NCBI GenBank assembly: GCA_002862435.1
Contig: PKDC01000014.1
Span: 1-64,000, forward strand
Direction: 5' to 3'
DNA length: 64,000 nucleotides
Origin: Pseudomonadota bacterium
GTDB taxonomy: Bacteria > Pseudomonadota > Gammaproteobacteria > UBA5335
Position numbers and translations under genes: made by a program. This document shows positions 10,970-19,400 of this stretch, piece by piece (position 1 is the first letter of the stretch; the number at the start of each line of letters is the position of its first letter). The notes under the pieces were generated by a model that was not told the origin of the DNA, did no database searches, and saw nothing but the letters and a program-made list of their open reading frames with translations.

Positions 10970-12223
10970 TTACTGATAGCCGGCGGGGAAGGGATTGGGC
11001 TCGATCAGATCGGACTCATAGACCACCTTGGCCTGGCCATTGGCATCCCACTGGCCCACCCGCAGCTTGCTCCAGAGGTGGTGATTGGGATGGACCTTGA
11101 CGTAGCCTTCGGGCGCGGTTTTCAGTTCGATGCCGGGCGAGGCCGCCACCACTTTGTCCACATCAAAGCTGCCGGCTTTTTCAACCGCCTCCTTCCACAA
11201 CCAGGGGCCCAGGTAGGCGGCCTGGGTGACATCGCCGATCACGCTGTCAGCACCCCACATCTCCTTGAATGACTTGACGAATTTCTGGTTGTTGGCGTTG
11301 TCCAGGCTCTGGAAATATTTCATAGCGGAGTAGAAACCCTTCATGTTTTCGCCGCCGATACCCAACACTTCATCCTCGGTCACGGAGATGGTGAGCAAGG
11401 TTTGCTTGTCGGAATTGACGCCGGCGGCCTTGAGCTGCTTGTACCAGGCCACGTTGCTGCCACCCACCACGGCGCTGTAGATCACATCCGGTTTCTTGAG
11501 CTTCATCTTGTTGATCACCGAACCGAAGTTGGTGTGTCCCAGGGGGAAATACTCCTCTGCCACCACGGTGCCCTTGAGCACGTTCTCGATGTGCTTGCGG
11601 GCGATCTTCATCGAGGTGCGCGGCCAGATGTAGTCGGAACCGATCAGGTAAAAGGTCTTGGCATTCTTTTCCTTGGCAATCCAGTCGAGGCCCGCAAGGA
11701 TCTGCTGGGTGGCTTCCTGGCCGGTGTAGATCACATTCTTGGACTGTTCCAGGCCCTCATAAAAAGTGGGGTAGTACAGCAGGCCATTTTCCTTTTCAAA
11801 GACGGGCAACACCGCCTTGCGCGAGGCGGACGTCCAGCAGCCGAATACCGTGGCCACACGGTCCTGCACCAGAAGCTTCTTGGACTTTTCGGCGAAGGTT
11901 GGCCAGTCGCTGCCACCGTCTTCCTGGATGATCTCGATCTTGCGTCCCAGGATTCCACCCAGGTCGTTGATCTGTTTGATGGCCAGTTTCTCGGCTTCCA
12001 CCGAGCCGGTTTCACTGATGGCCATGGTGCCGGTGACGGAGTGCAGAATGCCGACCTTGACCACCTGGTCGGTCACGGCGAGCTTGGTCGTATTGACCTT
12101 GGCTGTCGGGTAGTCAGCCGCCGTGGCGGATCCAGCCAGCCCCAGCAGGCCAACCAAGAGGATCTGCGCGAGGCGTCGGGCTTTAAACAGGGAGGGGGAA
12201 ACAAGGCAGGACGGGGAACGCAT
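10970..12223 (-). CDS. urtA: Urea/short-chain amide-binding periplasmic protein
   Basis: This 417-residue substrate-binding protein is the first gene of the transporter operon. A signal peptide (RR, then hydrophobic ILLVGLLGLAGSATA, cut near AA-DYP) precedes a LivJ-like fold: VKVGILHSVTGTMAISE, EDGGSDWPTFAEKSKKLL, FYEGLEQSKNVIYTGQE and YLIGSDYIWPRTS. These match the UrtA/FmdD group that binds urea or small amides. The start at 12223 has AGGAG 8 bases upstream; a longer reading begins with an unlikely leader and would include the sigma-54 promoter. The nearby formamidase gene suggests formamide or other short amides as substrates besides urea (inference). Confidence 0.92.
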   Translation of the reverse strand: MRSPSCLVSPSLFKARRLAQILLVGLLGLAGSATAADYPTAKVNTTKLAVTDQVVKVGILHSVTGTMAISETGSVEAEKLAIKQINDLGGILGRKIEIIQEDGGSDWPTFAEKSKKLLVQDRVATVFGCWTSASRKAVLPVFEKENGLLYYPTFYEGLEQSKNVIYTGQEATQQILAGLDWIAKEKNAKTFYLIGSDYIWPRTSMKIARKHIENVLKGTVVAEEYFPLGHTNFGSVINKMKLKKPDVIYSAVVGGSNVAWYKQLKAAGVNSDKQTLLTISVTEDEVLGIGGENMKGFYSAMKYFQSLDNANNQKFVKSFKEMWGADSVIGDVTQAAYLGPWLWKEAVEKAGSFDVDKVVAASPGIELKTAPEGYVKVHPNHHLWSKLRVGQWDANGQAKVVYESDLIEPNPFPAGYQ

Positions 12224-12299
12224 CGGCGCATCTCCTGATGGGGTGGGACAATGAACAGGGGAACGGCATGAACATGACACAGCCGTTGCAGACCGATAA

Positions 12300-12316
12300 A
12301 GCAAGGATTGAGCCAA
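12300..12316 (-). promoter_or_regulatory. Sigma-54 promoter of the urt operon
   Basis: The minus strand reads TTGGCTCAATCCTTGCT, matching the -24/-12 consensus with GG and GC exactly 12 bases apart and a perfect TTGCT. Transcription would start near 12289, giving a leader of about 66 bases before urtA. A NifA-type activator gene ends 170 bases upstream. Confidence 0.75.
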
Positions 12317-12434
12317 TTTGGAGTGTCACGCTTTTGCGCCGGCCTGATCTCGCAAGTGCCCGTTATTATTTTGATTTGCATCAAAGACCGAGGGGGAGAG
12401 TTTCTCGGCGTCCGGGCAGCGCGGTTGGGGTGCA

Positions 12435-12478
12435 TTGACAATGTCAAGCTTTCGACCGGAATGTCCAGTCAAATGACA
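12435..12478. promoter_or_regulatory. Candidate enhancer sites for the sigma-54 activator
   Basis: There are two inverted repeats. TTGACA-A-TGTCAA is a perfect 6-1-6 palindrome at 12435-12447, and TGTC-N9-GACA lies at 12462-12478. They sit about 120-180 bases upstream of the urtA -24/-12 element, the usual distance for activator binding, and just beyond the activator stop codon. Their role is inferred from position and symmetry. Confidence 0.5.
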
Positions 12479-12485
12479 ATCAAAT

Positions 12486-14117
12486 TTATGCGGCCTCGAT
12501 TCCCAGCTTTTCCATGCGATAACGCAATTGACGGGTGGTCATCCCCAGGCGCCGTGCTGCCGCGCTCTGGTTGCCGCCACTGCCCCGCAAGGCTTCCAGA
12601 ATCGCCTGGGATTGGGTGGGCTGGACTTTCAGGTAGCGCCGCGGCCCCAGGTCGAGGTTGTGGTTGGCCGCCTGGTCCGCATAGGTGTCATTGACCTGCA
12701 TGCCCCGGCCGTGGAGGTGCACCGTGGACTCATCGCACAGGATGCGTTCGATCTGGGTGATGGTGACGGCTGTACCGTCCACCATCACCACGGCGCGTTC
12801 CATCACGTTTTGCAATTGACGGATGTTGCCGGGCCAGTCGAAGGATTCCAGTCGGCGCAAAACCCCTTTTTCCAGCACGACATTGCGTTCGTAGCGATGA
12901 TTCAATTCATTCAAAAAATGCAGGACCAGGATCTTGATGTCGCCATTGCGTTCTCGCAGCGGCGGCAGGTAAATCGGCACCACGCTGAGCCGGTAGAACA
13001 GGTCGAGCCGGAACAGGCGTTCGTTGACCAATTTCCGAAGATTCACATTGGTGGCCGTGAGTACACGGAAATCGACCGGGATCAGGCGGCTGGAACCCAC
13101 CCGCTGCACTTGCCGTTCCTGCAGGACCCGCAACAGCTTGGCTTGCAGTTCCAGCGGCATGTCGCCGATCTCGTCCAAAAACAGCGTGCCACCTGCGGCC
13201 GCCTCGATCTTGCCCTTCTGGGCGGCGTCGGCGCCGGTGAAACTGCCTTTCTCATGGCCGAAGAGTTCCGATTCCAGCAGCGTGGCGGGAATCGCGGCGC
13301 AGTTGATGCAGATGAAGGGTCGTTCGCGCCGCTCGCTTTGCTGATGGATCATGCGGGCGAATTTTTCCTTGCCGGTGCCCGATTCGCCCAACAACATCAC
13401 CGGCGCTTCGCTGCGCGCGACCTGACCGGCTTGTTTCAGCGCTTCCAGCAGGGCAGCGCTTTCACCAATCACGCCGTGAGCCAGCGCATTTTGCTGGACG
13501 GATTGCCACAGTTGCTGATTTTCCGTCACCAGTTGGGCGGTGCGCTGGCTGACAAATTGTTCGATGCGCATGACCTGCCCGATGGTCGCCGCAGCAATGC
13601 GCAACAGGGTCAGGTCATCATCGAAACGACCCCCGTGGGCGCTATCTTTTTGTGCCGCCAGCACGGCGATGGGGCGGCCTTCCTCCAGAATGGGCACGGC
13701 CAGGAAGGCGATCGGGCCGATGTAGCGGTCATCCCAGGCGGTGATGCGGGTTAGGTAGAGCGGTTCGGTCTGGATGTCGGTCACGAGTCCCGTGGTTCCT
13801 GTGCGCATCACATGTCCTGTGACGCCTTGGTTGAGCGGAACCGTATAGCCACCTGCCTTGAGATGGTCGCGCTCGAGTCCGTAGGAATAGCGCACCTTGA
13901 GATAGATCCCGCTGCGGTCCGGCACGCTGACCCGACTGCTGTTCAGGCCCCGCAACTGCGACAGCAGGCGCAGGATGGCGATGATGGTGCGCTCTGGATC
14001 GAGCCGTTTTTCCAGCAGTTTGGCCATTTCCAGGATGAGTTGCAGATCCCCCTGCGGATGAAGGTCAGCATTGATGGTGGGAGGGATCACAGGGAGATCA
14101 TGTACGCGACAACTCAT
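12486..14117 (-). CDS. NifA-type sigma-54-dependent activator of amide/urea uptake
   Basis: This 543-residue activator has a GAF domain (about 25-185, with VPLNQGVTGHV and AFLAVPILEEGRPIAVLA), a short linker helix, and an AAA+ domain with Walker A GESGTGKE (244-251), the sigma-54 loop GSFTGA (291-296) and Walker B TLFLDEIGDM. A Fis-type helix-turn-helix follows near the end (GNQSAAARRLGMTTRQLRYR). No receiver domain is present, so the GAF domain probably senses a small ligand. The start MSCRVHDLP has AAGGGG 6 bases upstream; the longer reading has no such support. It lies between urtA and fmdA, both preceded by good sigma-54 promoters, so it very probably controls both. It is not true NifA, since no nitrogenase genes are seen. 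Confidence 0.85.
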   Translation of the reverse strand: MSCRVHDLPVIPPTINADLHPQGDLQLILEMAKLLEKRLDPERTIIAILRLLSQLRGLNSSRVSVPDRSGIYLKVRYSYGLERDHLKAGGYTVPLNQGVTGHVMRTGTTGLVTDIQTEPLYLTRITAWDDRYIGPIAFLAVPILEEGRPIAVLAAQKDSAHGGRFDDDLTLLRIAAATIGQVMRIEQFVSQRTAQLVTENQQLWQSVQQNALAHGVIGESAALLEALKQAGQVARSEAPVMLLGESGTGKEKFARMIHQQSERRERPFICINCAAIPATLLESELFGHEKGSFTGADAAQKGKIEAAAGGTLFLDEIGDMPLELQAKLLRVLQERQVQRVGSSRLIPVDFRVLTATNVNLRKLVNERLFRLDLFYRLSVVPIYLPPLRERNGDIKILVLHFLNELNHRYERNVVLEKGVLRRLESFDWPGNIRQLQNVMERAVVMVDGTAVTITQIERILCDESTVHLHGRGMQVNDTYADQAANHNLDLGPRRYLKVQPTQSQAILEALRGSGGNQSAAARRLGMTTRQLRYRMEKLGIEAA

Positions 14118-14269
14118 TGAAAACCCCTTTTGAATCGGATGCTTAACTCTCGATGCAAGGAATGCGCCTTCTCTAAGTGAATGATTTTTTAGGTTGTCCT
14201 CGTGGCGCATGCACCGAGGCAGTGCAGGCGATGGATTACTGCGCCCCGGCAAACTCGCCAAATTCAAAC

Positions 14270-14282
14270 AATGTTGAACATT
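14270..14282. promoter_or_regulatory. Candidate enhancer palindrome upstream of fmdA
   Basis: AATGTT-G-AACATT is a perfect 6-1-6 inverted repeat. It ends about 106 bases before the fmdA -24/-12 element, mirroring the spacing of the palindrome upstream of urtA. The arms differ from those at urtA, sharing mainly a TGT/ACA core, so a common protein is possible but not shown. Confidence 0.4.
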
Positions 14283-14327
14283 TCGCCGGCAACGCGGCAT
14301 GGGCACGCTGCTGCCAAGGCCGGACAT

Positions 14328-14343
14328 ATGATCGATCGATCAT
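14328..14343. repeat. 16-base perfect palindrome ATGATCGATCGATCAT
   Basis: This uninterrupted palindrome lies about 45 bases upstream of the fmdA sigma-54 promoter, where a second regulator or a DNA-bending protein often binds. It contains overlapping GATC sites. Its function is unknown. Confidence 0.55.
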
Positions 14344-14387
14344 TTCAAGCTATTGGTTTTTATCGCGTATCTCGGCAGGTTTCGTGG

Positions 14388-14404
14388 CTGGCATGACGGT
14401 TGCT
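14388..14404 (+). promoter_or_regulatory. Sigma-54 promoter of fmdA
   Basis: CTGGCATGACGGTTGCT matches the consensus YTGGCACGRNNNTTGCW at all but one specified base, with GG and GC 12 bases apart. Transcription would begin near 14415, leaving a leader of about 110 bases before the formamidase start. Confidence 0.82.
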
Positions 14405-14525
14405 CTGACCATCGGGGAGCCATGCGCTTTGCCGTGATCACGGGGGACTGGTTACCGGGCCGTACCACGGCGTTGTTCGAACGATTTTCCATCCGAATAC
14501 CAAGTCCGAATACGGGAGATGATTT

Positions 14526-15752
14526 ATGCCTCAGCCCTTGATCGAGGTTGATCTTTCCAAGCCACCCGAAGAACAGGCCAGTGTCCTGCACAACCGATGG
14601 CATCCGGATCTGCCCATCGTGGAAATGGTCAAGCCCGGCAGCAGCTTCCGGGTCCAGTGCATCGACTGGACCGGTGGCCAGATCCTGGATGATGATTCGG
14701 CCAACGACATCCGGGACGTGGATCTCACCAAGGTGCATTACCTGAGTGGCCCGATCGGGGTGGAGGGCGCCGAGCCCGGCGACCTGCTGGTGGTTGATAT
14801 CCTCGACATTGGCAGCTTGCCGGATTCCGAATGGGGCTTCACGGGACTGTTTGCCAAGAGCAATGGCGGCGGCTTTCTGACCGATCACTATCCCGATGCC
14901 CGCAAGGCGTGCTGGAATTTCGAAGGCATCTATGCCGAATCGCGCCATATTCCCGGCGTGCGTTTCGCGGGCCTGATGCACCCGGGGCTGATCGGCTGCC
15001 TGCCCTCCATGGATTTGCTCAAGCGCTGGAATGCCCGCGAGCAGGCGCTGATTGATACCGATCCCAACCGCGTTCCGGCTTTGGCCTTGCCGCCCAATCC
15101 CAACTCGGCGCTGATGGGCCGCCTGACCGGCAGCGCCGCTCAGGCCGCCGCCGTCGAAGGCGCACGCACCGTCCCGCCGCGCGAGCATGGGGGCAATTGC
15201 GACATCAAGAACCTGTCCCGGGGATCGAAAGTATATTTCCCCGTTTATGTCAAAAACGCCGGTTTATCGATGGGGGACATCCATTTTTCCCAGGGCGACG
15301 GCGAAATCACCTTCTGCGGCGCCATCGAGATGGCGGGCTGGATCGATTTGCATGTGGAAATCATCAAGGGCGGAATGGCGAAATACGGCATCAAGAATCC
15401 GATTTTCAAACCCAGCCCCATGGAGCCGCGCTACAGCAACTACCTCATCTTCGAGGGCATTTCGGTAGACGAATCGGGCAAGCAATATTATCTGGATGCC
15501 CATGTGGCCTATCGCCAGGCCTGTCTCAACGCCATCGAATATCTCAAGAAATTCGGCTACACCGGCGAACAGGCCTACGCCATTCTGGGGACCGCGCCGG
15601 TTGAAGGGCATATCAGCGGCATTGTCGACATTCCCAACGCCTGCGCCACCTTGTGGATCCCGACCGAGATTTTCGATTTCGACATCATGCCCAACGCCAC
15701 GGGTCCCAAGGTCATGGTCAGTGGCGGAGCCGATCTGGCCGCAGCCGGCTGA
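14526..15752 (+). CDS. fmdA: Formamidase
   Basis: The 408-residue formamide amidohydrolase releases ammonia and formate from formamide; it belongs to the acetamidase/formamidase family studied in Methylophilus. Length matches the roughly 407-residue family. Seen are the hallmarks NRWHPDLPI, FRVQCIDWTGGQI, HYLSGPIGVEGAEPGDLL, the mid-protein EHGGNCDIKNLSRGSKVYFP and IHFSQGDGEITFCGAIEMAG. It follows a strong sigma-54 promoter, and FmdB follows after 52 bases. Together with the transporter it would let the cell use short amides as a nitrogen source. Confidence 0.95.
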   Translation: MPQPLIEVDLSKPPEEQASVLHNRWHPDLPIVEMVKPGSSFRVQCIDWTGGQILDDDSANDIRDVDLTKVHYLSGPIGVEGAEPGDLLVVDILDIGSLPDSEWGFTGLFAKSNGGGFLTDHYPDARKACWNFEGIYAESRHIPGVRFAGLMHPGLIGCLPSMDLLKRWNAREQALIDTDPNRVPALALPPNPNSALMGRLTGSAAQAAAVEGARTVPPREHGGNCDIKNLSRGSKVYFPVYVKNAGLSMGDIHFSQGDGEITFCGAIEMAGWIDLHVEIIKGGMAKYGIKNPIFKPSPMEPRYSNYLIFEGISVDESGKQYYLDAHVAYRQACLNAIEYLKKFGYTGEQAYAILGTAPVEGHISGIVDIPNACATLWIPTEIFDFDIMPNATGPKVMVSGGADLAAAG

Positions 15753-15804
15753 GTTTCTGCAAACCCGATATTTCCAGATCGAAAGTTTTTGAGGAGAATC
15801 CCGT

Positions 15805-16116
15805 ATGCCTTTGTATGAATACCAGTGTGCGAGCTGTGGTCCATTTACCGAGTTGCGCGCCATGAAGGATCGCAACGCGCCGGCGGATTGCCCCAGTTGC
15901 GCGCAGGCGGGCGAACGCTTGATTTCCCTGCCGGGCCTGCGCCAGGTCTCGGCGGCCACTCGCCAGGCACACAGCCGCAATGAACGCAGTGCCCACGAGC
16001 CGCGTCTGGTGCGCCGCGAATCTGCCACGTCACCGGCGGGTCATACGCACGGGCCGGGCTGTGGTCACTCGGGCCATGGGGTCGGCGGCGGACGTCCCTG
16101 GATGCTGGGGCACTGA
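15805..16116 (+). CDS. fmdB: FmdB-family zinc-ribbon protein
   Basis: This 103-residue protein begins MPLYEYQCASCG, with a second CPSC pair near residue 31, the single zinc ribbon of the FmdB (CxxC_CXXC_SSSS) family. FmdB was proposed as a regulator of formamidase, though the biochemical role is uncertain. The C-terminal third is rich in His and Cys (HTHGPGCGHSGHG), suggesting extra metal binding. The ribosome site GAGGAG is strong. It is probably cotranscribed with fmdA. Confidence 0.88.
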   Translation: MPLYEYQCASCGPFTELRAMKDRNAPADCPSCAQAGERLISLPGLRQVSAATRQAHSRNERSAHEPRLVRRESATSPAGHTHGPGCGHSGHGVGGGRPWMLGH

Positions 16117-16429
16117 CAGCGGCGCCTCCCGGCGGCTGTCGCGCCGAATTGCAATTGCTATCGACCGGGGCAGTCGTCCCGGCCGCTCTATCGGTATGAA
16201 ATCCGCTCACAAACTCGCTTGATGCGCTGCTGCCCCAAGGCTTTGCCAAATTCAAGGCGCAAGGTTCTCCCATAGTGGGTTGAGGCGCCATTGGTCTTTC
16301 CTGTCACATGCGGCAGTTGCCATGCCCACGGAGGTCCTTGCGTTAAACCCTGACTGGCCTGATCCGGTACAATCAGCGCCCTTGCGCGGCCCCGTGGCCT
16401 CGCGCATCCCAGGATCGACCGGAGCTTGC
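16117..16429. other. Intergenic region before prfC
   Basis: In these 313 bases I see no gene. A TACAAT hexamer at 16368-16373 could be a -10 element for prfC, but the best -35 (TTAAAC, 19 bases upstream) is poor. No convincing terminator follows fmdB. Confidence 0.4.
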
Positions 16430-18025
16430 ATGTCACAGATCGCCGATGAGGCGGCGCGGCGGCGCACCTTTGCCATTATTTCCCACCCCGACGCGGGCAA
16501 GACCACCCTGACCGAAAAGCTCCTGCTGTTTGGCGGCGCCATCCAGCTCGCCGGTGCGGTCAAGGGGCGCAAGGCCGCCCGCCACGCCACCTCCGACTGG
16601 ATGGAGCTGGAAAAGCAGCGCGGCATTTCCGTCACCAGCTCGGTGATGCAGTTCCCTTATCGGGATTGCGTCATCAACCTACTCGACACCCCAGGGCATG
16701 AGGATTTCTCGGAAGATACCTACCGCACCCTCACGGCCGTGGATTCGGCGTTGATGGTGATCGACTGCGCCAAGGGCGTGGAGGAGCGCACCATCAAGCT
16801 GATGGAGGTCTGCCGGCTGCGCGATACGCCCATCTTCACCTTCATCAACAAGCTCGACCGCGAAGGCCGCGATCCCATGGAACTCATGGACGAGGTCGAA
16901 AAGGTGCTGGGCATCCAGTGCGCACCCATCATCTGGCCGCTGGGCATGGGGCGTTCACTGCGCGGCATCTATCACCTGCTGGAGGATCGGGCCTATCTTT
17001 ACGCGCCGGTGAAAGACGGTCGCGCCCATGTCAGCGAGGTCATCGAGGGGCTCGACAGCGCGGCGTTCACGGCCCGCTTTGGCGAGGAGGCGGCGGCCTT
17101 TCGCGAGGAGATCGATCTGGTGCGCGGCGCCAGCCCGGCCTTCGATCAGGCGGCCTACCAGGCCGGCCGCCAGACGCCGGTGTATTTCGGCTCGGCGGTG
17201 AACAATTTCGGCGTGCGCGAGCTTTTGGATGATTTCGTCCGCTGGGCGCCGGCGCCGCGTGCGCGGGCAACCGAACAGCGCACCGTCCAGCCCGAGGAGG
17301 CCGCGCTGACCGGCTTCGTGTTCAAGGTGCAGGCCAACATGGACCCCGCCCACCGCGACCGCATCGCGTTCTTCCGGGTCTGCTCCGGGCGTTTCACCAA
17401 GGGCATGAAACTGCGTCATGTGCGGCTCGCACGCGAGGTCAAGATCGCCGATGCGCTGACCTTCATGGCCAGCGAACGCGAGCGGGTGGAAGAGGCCTAC
17501 CCCGGCGACATCCTTGGGCTGCACAACCATGGCACCATCGCCATCGGCGATACCTTCACCGAGGGGGAAGTGTTGGGTTTCACTGGGATTCCGCATTTCG
17601 CGCCGGAGCTGTTTCGCCGCGCCGTGCTGCGCGATCCCCTGCGCCTGAAAGCCCTGCAGAAGGGCCTGACCCAGCTCTGCGAGGAAGGGGCGACTCAGTT
17701 TTTCCGGCCGCTGCGCAGCAACGATTTGATTCTGGGTGCGGTCGGACCGCTGCAGTTCGATGTGGTGGCCCATCGGCTCAAGAGCGAGTACGGCGTGGAG
17801 TGTCGCTTCGACTCGGTTTCGGTGGCCACGGCGCGCTGGGTGATCTGTGAGGATGCCCGCATGCTGGAGGATTTCCGCAACCGCGCGTCGGAGAACCTGG
17901 CGCTGGATCATGGCGGGGCGCTGGTCTACCTCGCCCCCAGCCGCGTCAATCTGCAACTGGCGATGGAGAAATGGCCCAAGGTGCGCTTCGACGCCACCCG
18001 CGAGCACGCCCCAGTCGGTTTTTGA
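16430..18025 (+). CDS. prfC: Peptide chain release factor 3 (RF3)
   Basis: This 531-residue GTPase recycles RF1/RF2 from the ribosome after peptide release. It contains the P-loop [13 protein letters not shown] (near residue 19), switch [22 protein letters not shown] (near 143) and C-terminal domains typical of RF3, ending EHAPVGF. Length equals the E. coli protein. The start [11 protein letters not shown] has GGAG five bases upstream. A decayed partial copy of this gene lies about 1.1 kb downstream on the same strand. Confidence 0.96.
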   Translation: MSQIADEAARRRTFAIISHPDAGKTTLTEKLLLFGGAIQLAGAVKGRKAARHATSDWMELEKQRGISVTSSVMQFPYRDCVINLLDTPGHEDFSEDTYRTLTAVDSALMVIDCAKGVEERTIKLMEVCRLRDTPIFTFINKLDREGRDPMELMDEVEKVLGIQCAPIIWPLGMGRSLRGIYHLLEDRAYLYAPVKDGRAHVSEVIEGLDSAAFTARFGEEAAAFREEIDLVRGASPAFDQAAYQAGRQTPVYFGSAVNNFGVRELLDDFVRWAPAPRARATEQRTVQPEEAALTGFVFKVQANMDPAHRDRIAFFRVCSGRFTKGMKLRHVRLAREVKIADALTFMASERERVEEAYPGDILGLHNHGTIAIGDTFTEGEVLGFTGIPHFAPELFRRAVLRDPLRLKALQKGLTQLCEEGATQFFRPLRSNDLILGAVGPLQFDVVAHRLKSEYGVECRFDSVSVATARWVICEDARMLEDFRNRASENLALDHGGALVYLAPSRVNLQLAMEKWPKVRFDATREHAPVGF

Positions 18026-18191
18026 TCCAGCCGGCTGGCCGCGCCTGCATCAACTGTGATCTTTCAAACTCTTTCGTTTGAGGGATTGAACGCCACGCCC
18101 GCGGGCTACTTGAAGAAACGGGCGTGTCGGCGTTGTGCTAATGAGCGGGCATGCAGAACATATCCTCCGCACATTCAATCACGGTCCGGTT

Positions 18192-19115
18192 TCAAGCAAA
18201 TTCCAAACATTCGGCAATATCATCCAGCGGCCCGAGTTCGACAAAAAACGAGGCAAGTGTCGAGCCTTCCGGCATCATCCAAGCGAAGCGGTACTCATTC
18301 TGATAGAGATAGCGGATGTTTTTGCTGAACATGGGCGTGAGTTGCTCGCGTCGGGTGGTATAGGGATCGTAGTAGAGTAGGTGCCTTTCGAACCGCTCTG
18401 CAGCCGGGAGCTGCTTTTGTACCGCTGCGACAAGGCGCGCGCGAAAAGCCTCCTTGTCGCGGACGACGAGCACGGCGTCCGCCTCGAAGTCATGAAACAG
18501 GCGAGCGTCATACCCGAGGCTGCAGCACCAGACATAAAAGTTCCGCACCAGCATACCGCGTAAAAGCTCCTCCAACTGCGCAGGAACCTCGATTTCCCTA
18601 CCTGCTGCGTCCAATCCTAAAATCCGGCACTTGAGATGTTCGTTCGGCGTGACGCTGTAATGCTCAAGCTCATTGTCGGCCTGCGCCGCGTTGAGGGAGG
18701 GATCGTTATAGGCGGCGGCCGGCGCGATGCGCAGAGTGCCCTTTTCGAAGGCGTCGCGGATGTGAGCTCGCTTGCCGAACTTCGCGAAGCACGACGGCGA
18801 ACCGGTAAATGGGGTTCGAAGCCGGGGTGGCGTATAGGACGCGCTGGCCGTTTCGCGAAGCTCGTGCTCGCTGAATTCGCGAACGCTCATTCTCGCTCGC
18901 TCCATCTGTTCCAGCATCGTATGGACGATCAGTCGAAGCAGGGAATGGCGATGGTCTGAACTGCGGGGTGGCGTCACGTTGCCGGCGGCATCGGTCGACC
19001 ACAGATTGCCGATCATGGCGTCCAGCCGGTTCTGCAGGGCGGCGTCGGGCAATTGGTGCAGGTAACGGCTCTGCCCGTATTCCACTCGCCATTCATCTCT
19101 AAATCCCACGGCCAT
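18192..19115 (-). CDS. Orphan DUF2971-like protein
   Basis: This 307-residue protein of unknown function lies alone on the minus strand between prfC and a prfC relic. The pattern resembles DUF2971: TLRIAPAAAYNDPSLN (compare the family's xxxSxxxxFNDPF), then a mid-protein FYVWCCSLGYD where the family has a Cys-Phe-Ser motif, a DAVLVVRDKEAF segment, and LYQNEYRFAWM near the C-terminus (compare the family's ExExR). No signal peptide or membrane segment is seen. GC content is visibly lower than in the neighbours, suggesting transfer. GAGG lies about 10 bases before the ATG. The DUF2971 link is a pattern judgement; no activity is claimed. The gap 18026-18191 before its stop holds no recognised feature. 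Confidence 0.65.
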   Translation of the reverse strand: MAVGFRDEWRVEYGQSRYLHQLPDAALQNRLDAMIGNLWSTDAAGNVTPPRSSDHRHSLLRLIVHTMLEQMERARMSVREFSEHELRETASASYTPPRLRTPFTGSPSCFAKFGKRAHIRDAFEKGTLRIAPAAAYNDPSLNAAQADNELEHYSVTPNEHLKCRILGLDAAGREIEVPAQLEELLRGMLVRNFYVWCCSLGYDARLFHDFEADAVLVVRDKEAFRARLVAAVQKQLPAAERFERHLLYYDPYTTRREQLTPMFSKNIRYLYQNEYRFAWMMPEGSTLASFFVELGPLDDIAECLEFA

Positions 19116-19145
19116 TTTGAAGCATCCTCGTTTTTCCGAGTCACC

Positions 19146-19366
19146 CGTTGATAGTGATCGACTGCGCCAAGGGCGTGGAGGAGCGCACCATCAAGCTGAT
19201 GGAGGTGTGCCGGCTGTGCGATAGGCTCATCTTTACTTTTATCAACAAGCTCGATGGGGCGCTGGTCTATCTCGCCCCCAGTCGCGTCAATCTGCAACTG
19301 GCGATGGAGAAATGGCCCAAGGTGCGCTTCGACGCCACCCGCGAGCACGCTCCGGTCGGTTTCTAG
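19146..19366 (+). pseudogene. Internally deleted relic of prfC
   Basis: Two blocks of the intact prfC are joined here: one matching about 16750-16857 ([14 protein letters not shown] to INKLD) and one matching about 17914-18025 ([14 protein letters not shown] to the stop). Roughly 1.05 kb is missing between them, yet the frame continues to a TAG stop. The P-loop, switch regions and most of domains 2-3 are gone, so it cannot act as RF3. Differences from the intact copy are about 6-8% by eye. In the 3' block all changes are silent, while the 5' block carries several amino-acid changes. Confidence 0.85.
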
Positions 19367-19400
19367 GTAGCGCTCACATTCTGATCCCTGGCGCTTGGTT

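Larger units (their letters stand above)
14118..14525. other. Control region between the activator and formamidase genes
   Basis: This 408-base non-coding gap lies between divergent genes. Read toward fmdA it contains a 6-1-6 palindrome (14270-14282), a 16-base perfect palindrome (14328-14343) and a near-consensus sigma-54 promoter (14388-14404). I see no clear promoter for the activator gene itself. Confidence 0.7.

Noticed and set aside
12486-14117. Calling the activator NifA
   Set aside because: Domain order is NifA-like, but no nitrogenase genes are present and the neighbours are amide genes, so only a type name is given.
14300-14318. A second sigma-54-like element (TGGGCACGCTGCTGCC)
   Set aside because: The -12 half does not match and the T before GG is missing; the element at 14388 is far better.
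18026-18191. A CRISPR-repeat-like string with an inverted repeat (TCAAAC-N6-GTTTGA) near GGGATTGAA
   Set aside because: It occurs once; there are no spaced copies and no cas genes.
16430-19366. An integrated SXT/R391-like element at prfC
   Set aside because: No integrase, conjugation genes or attachment repeats are visible; only a scar-like duplicate and one orphan gene remain.
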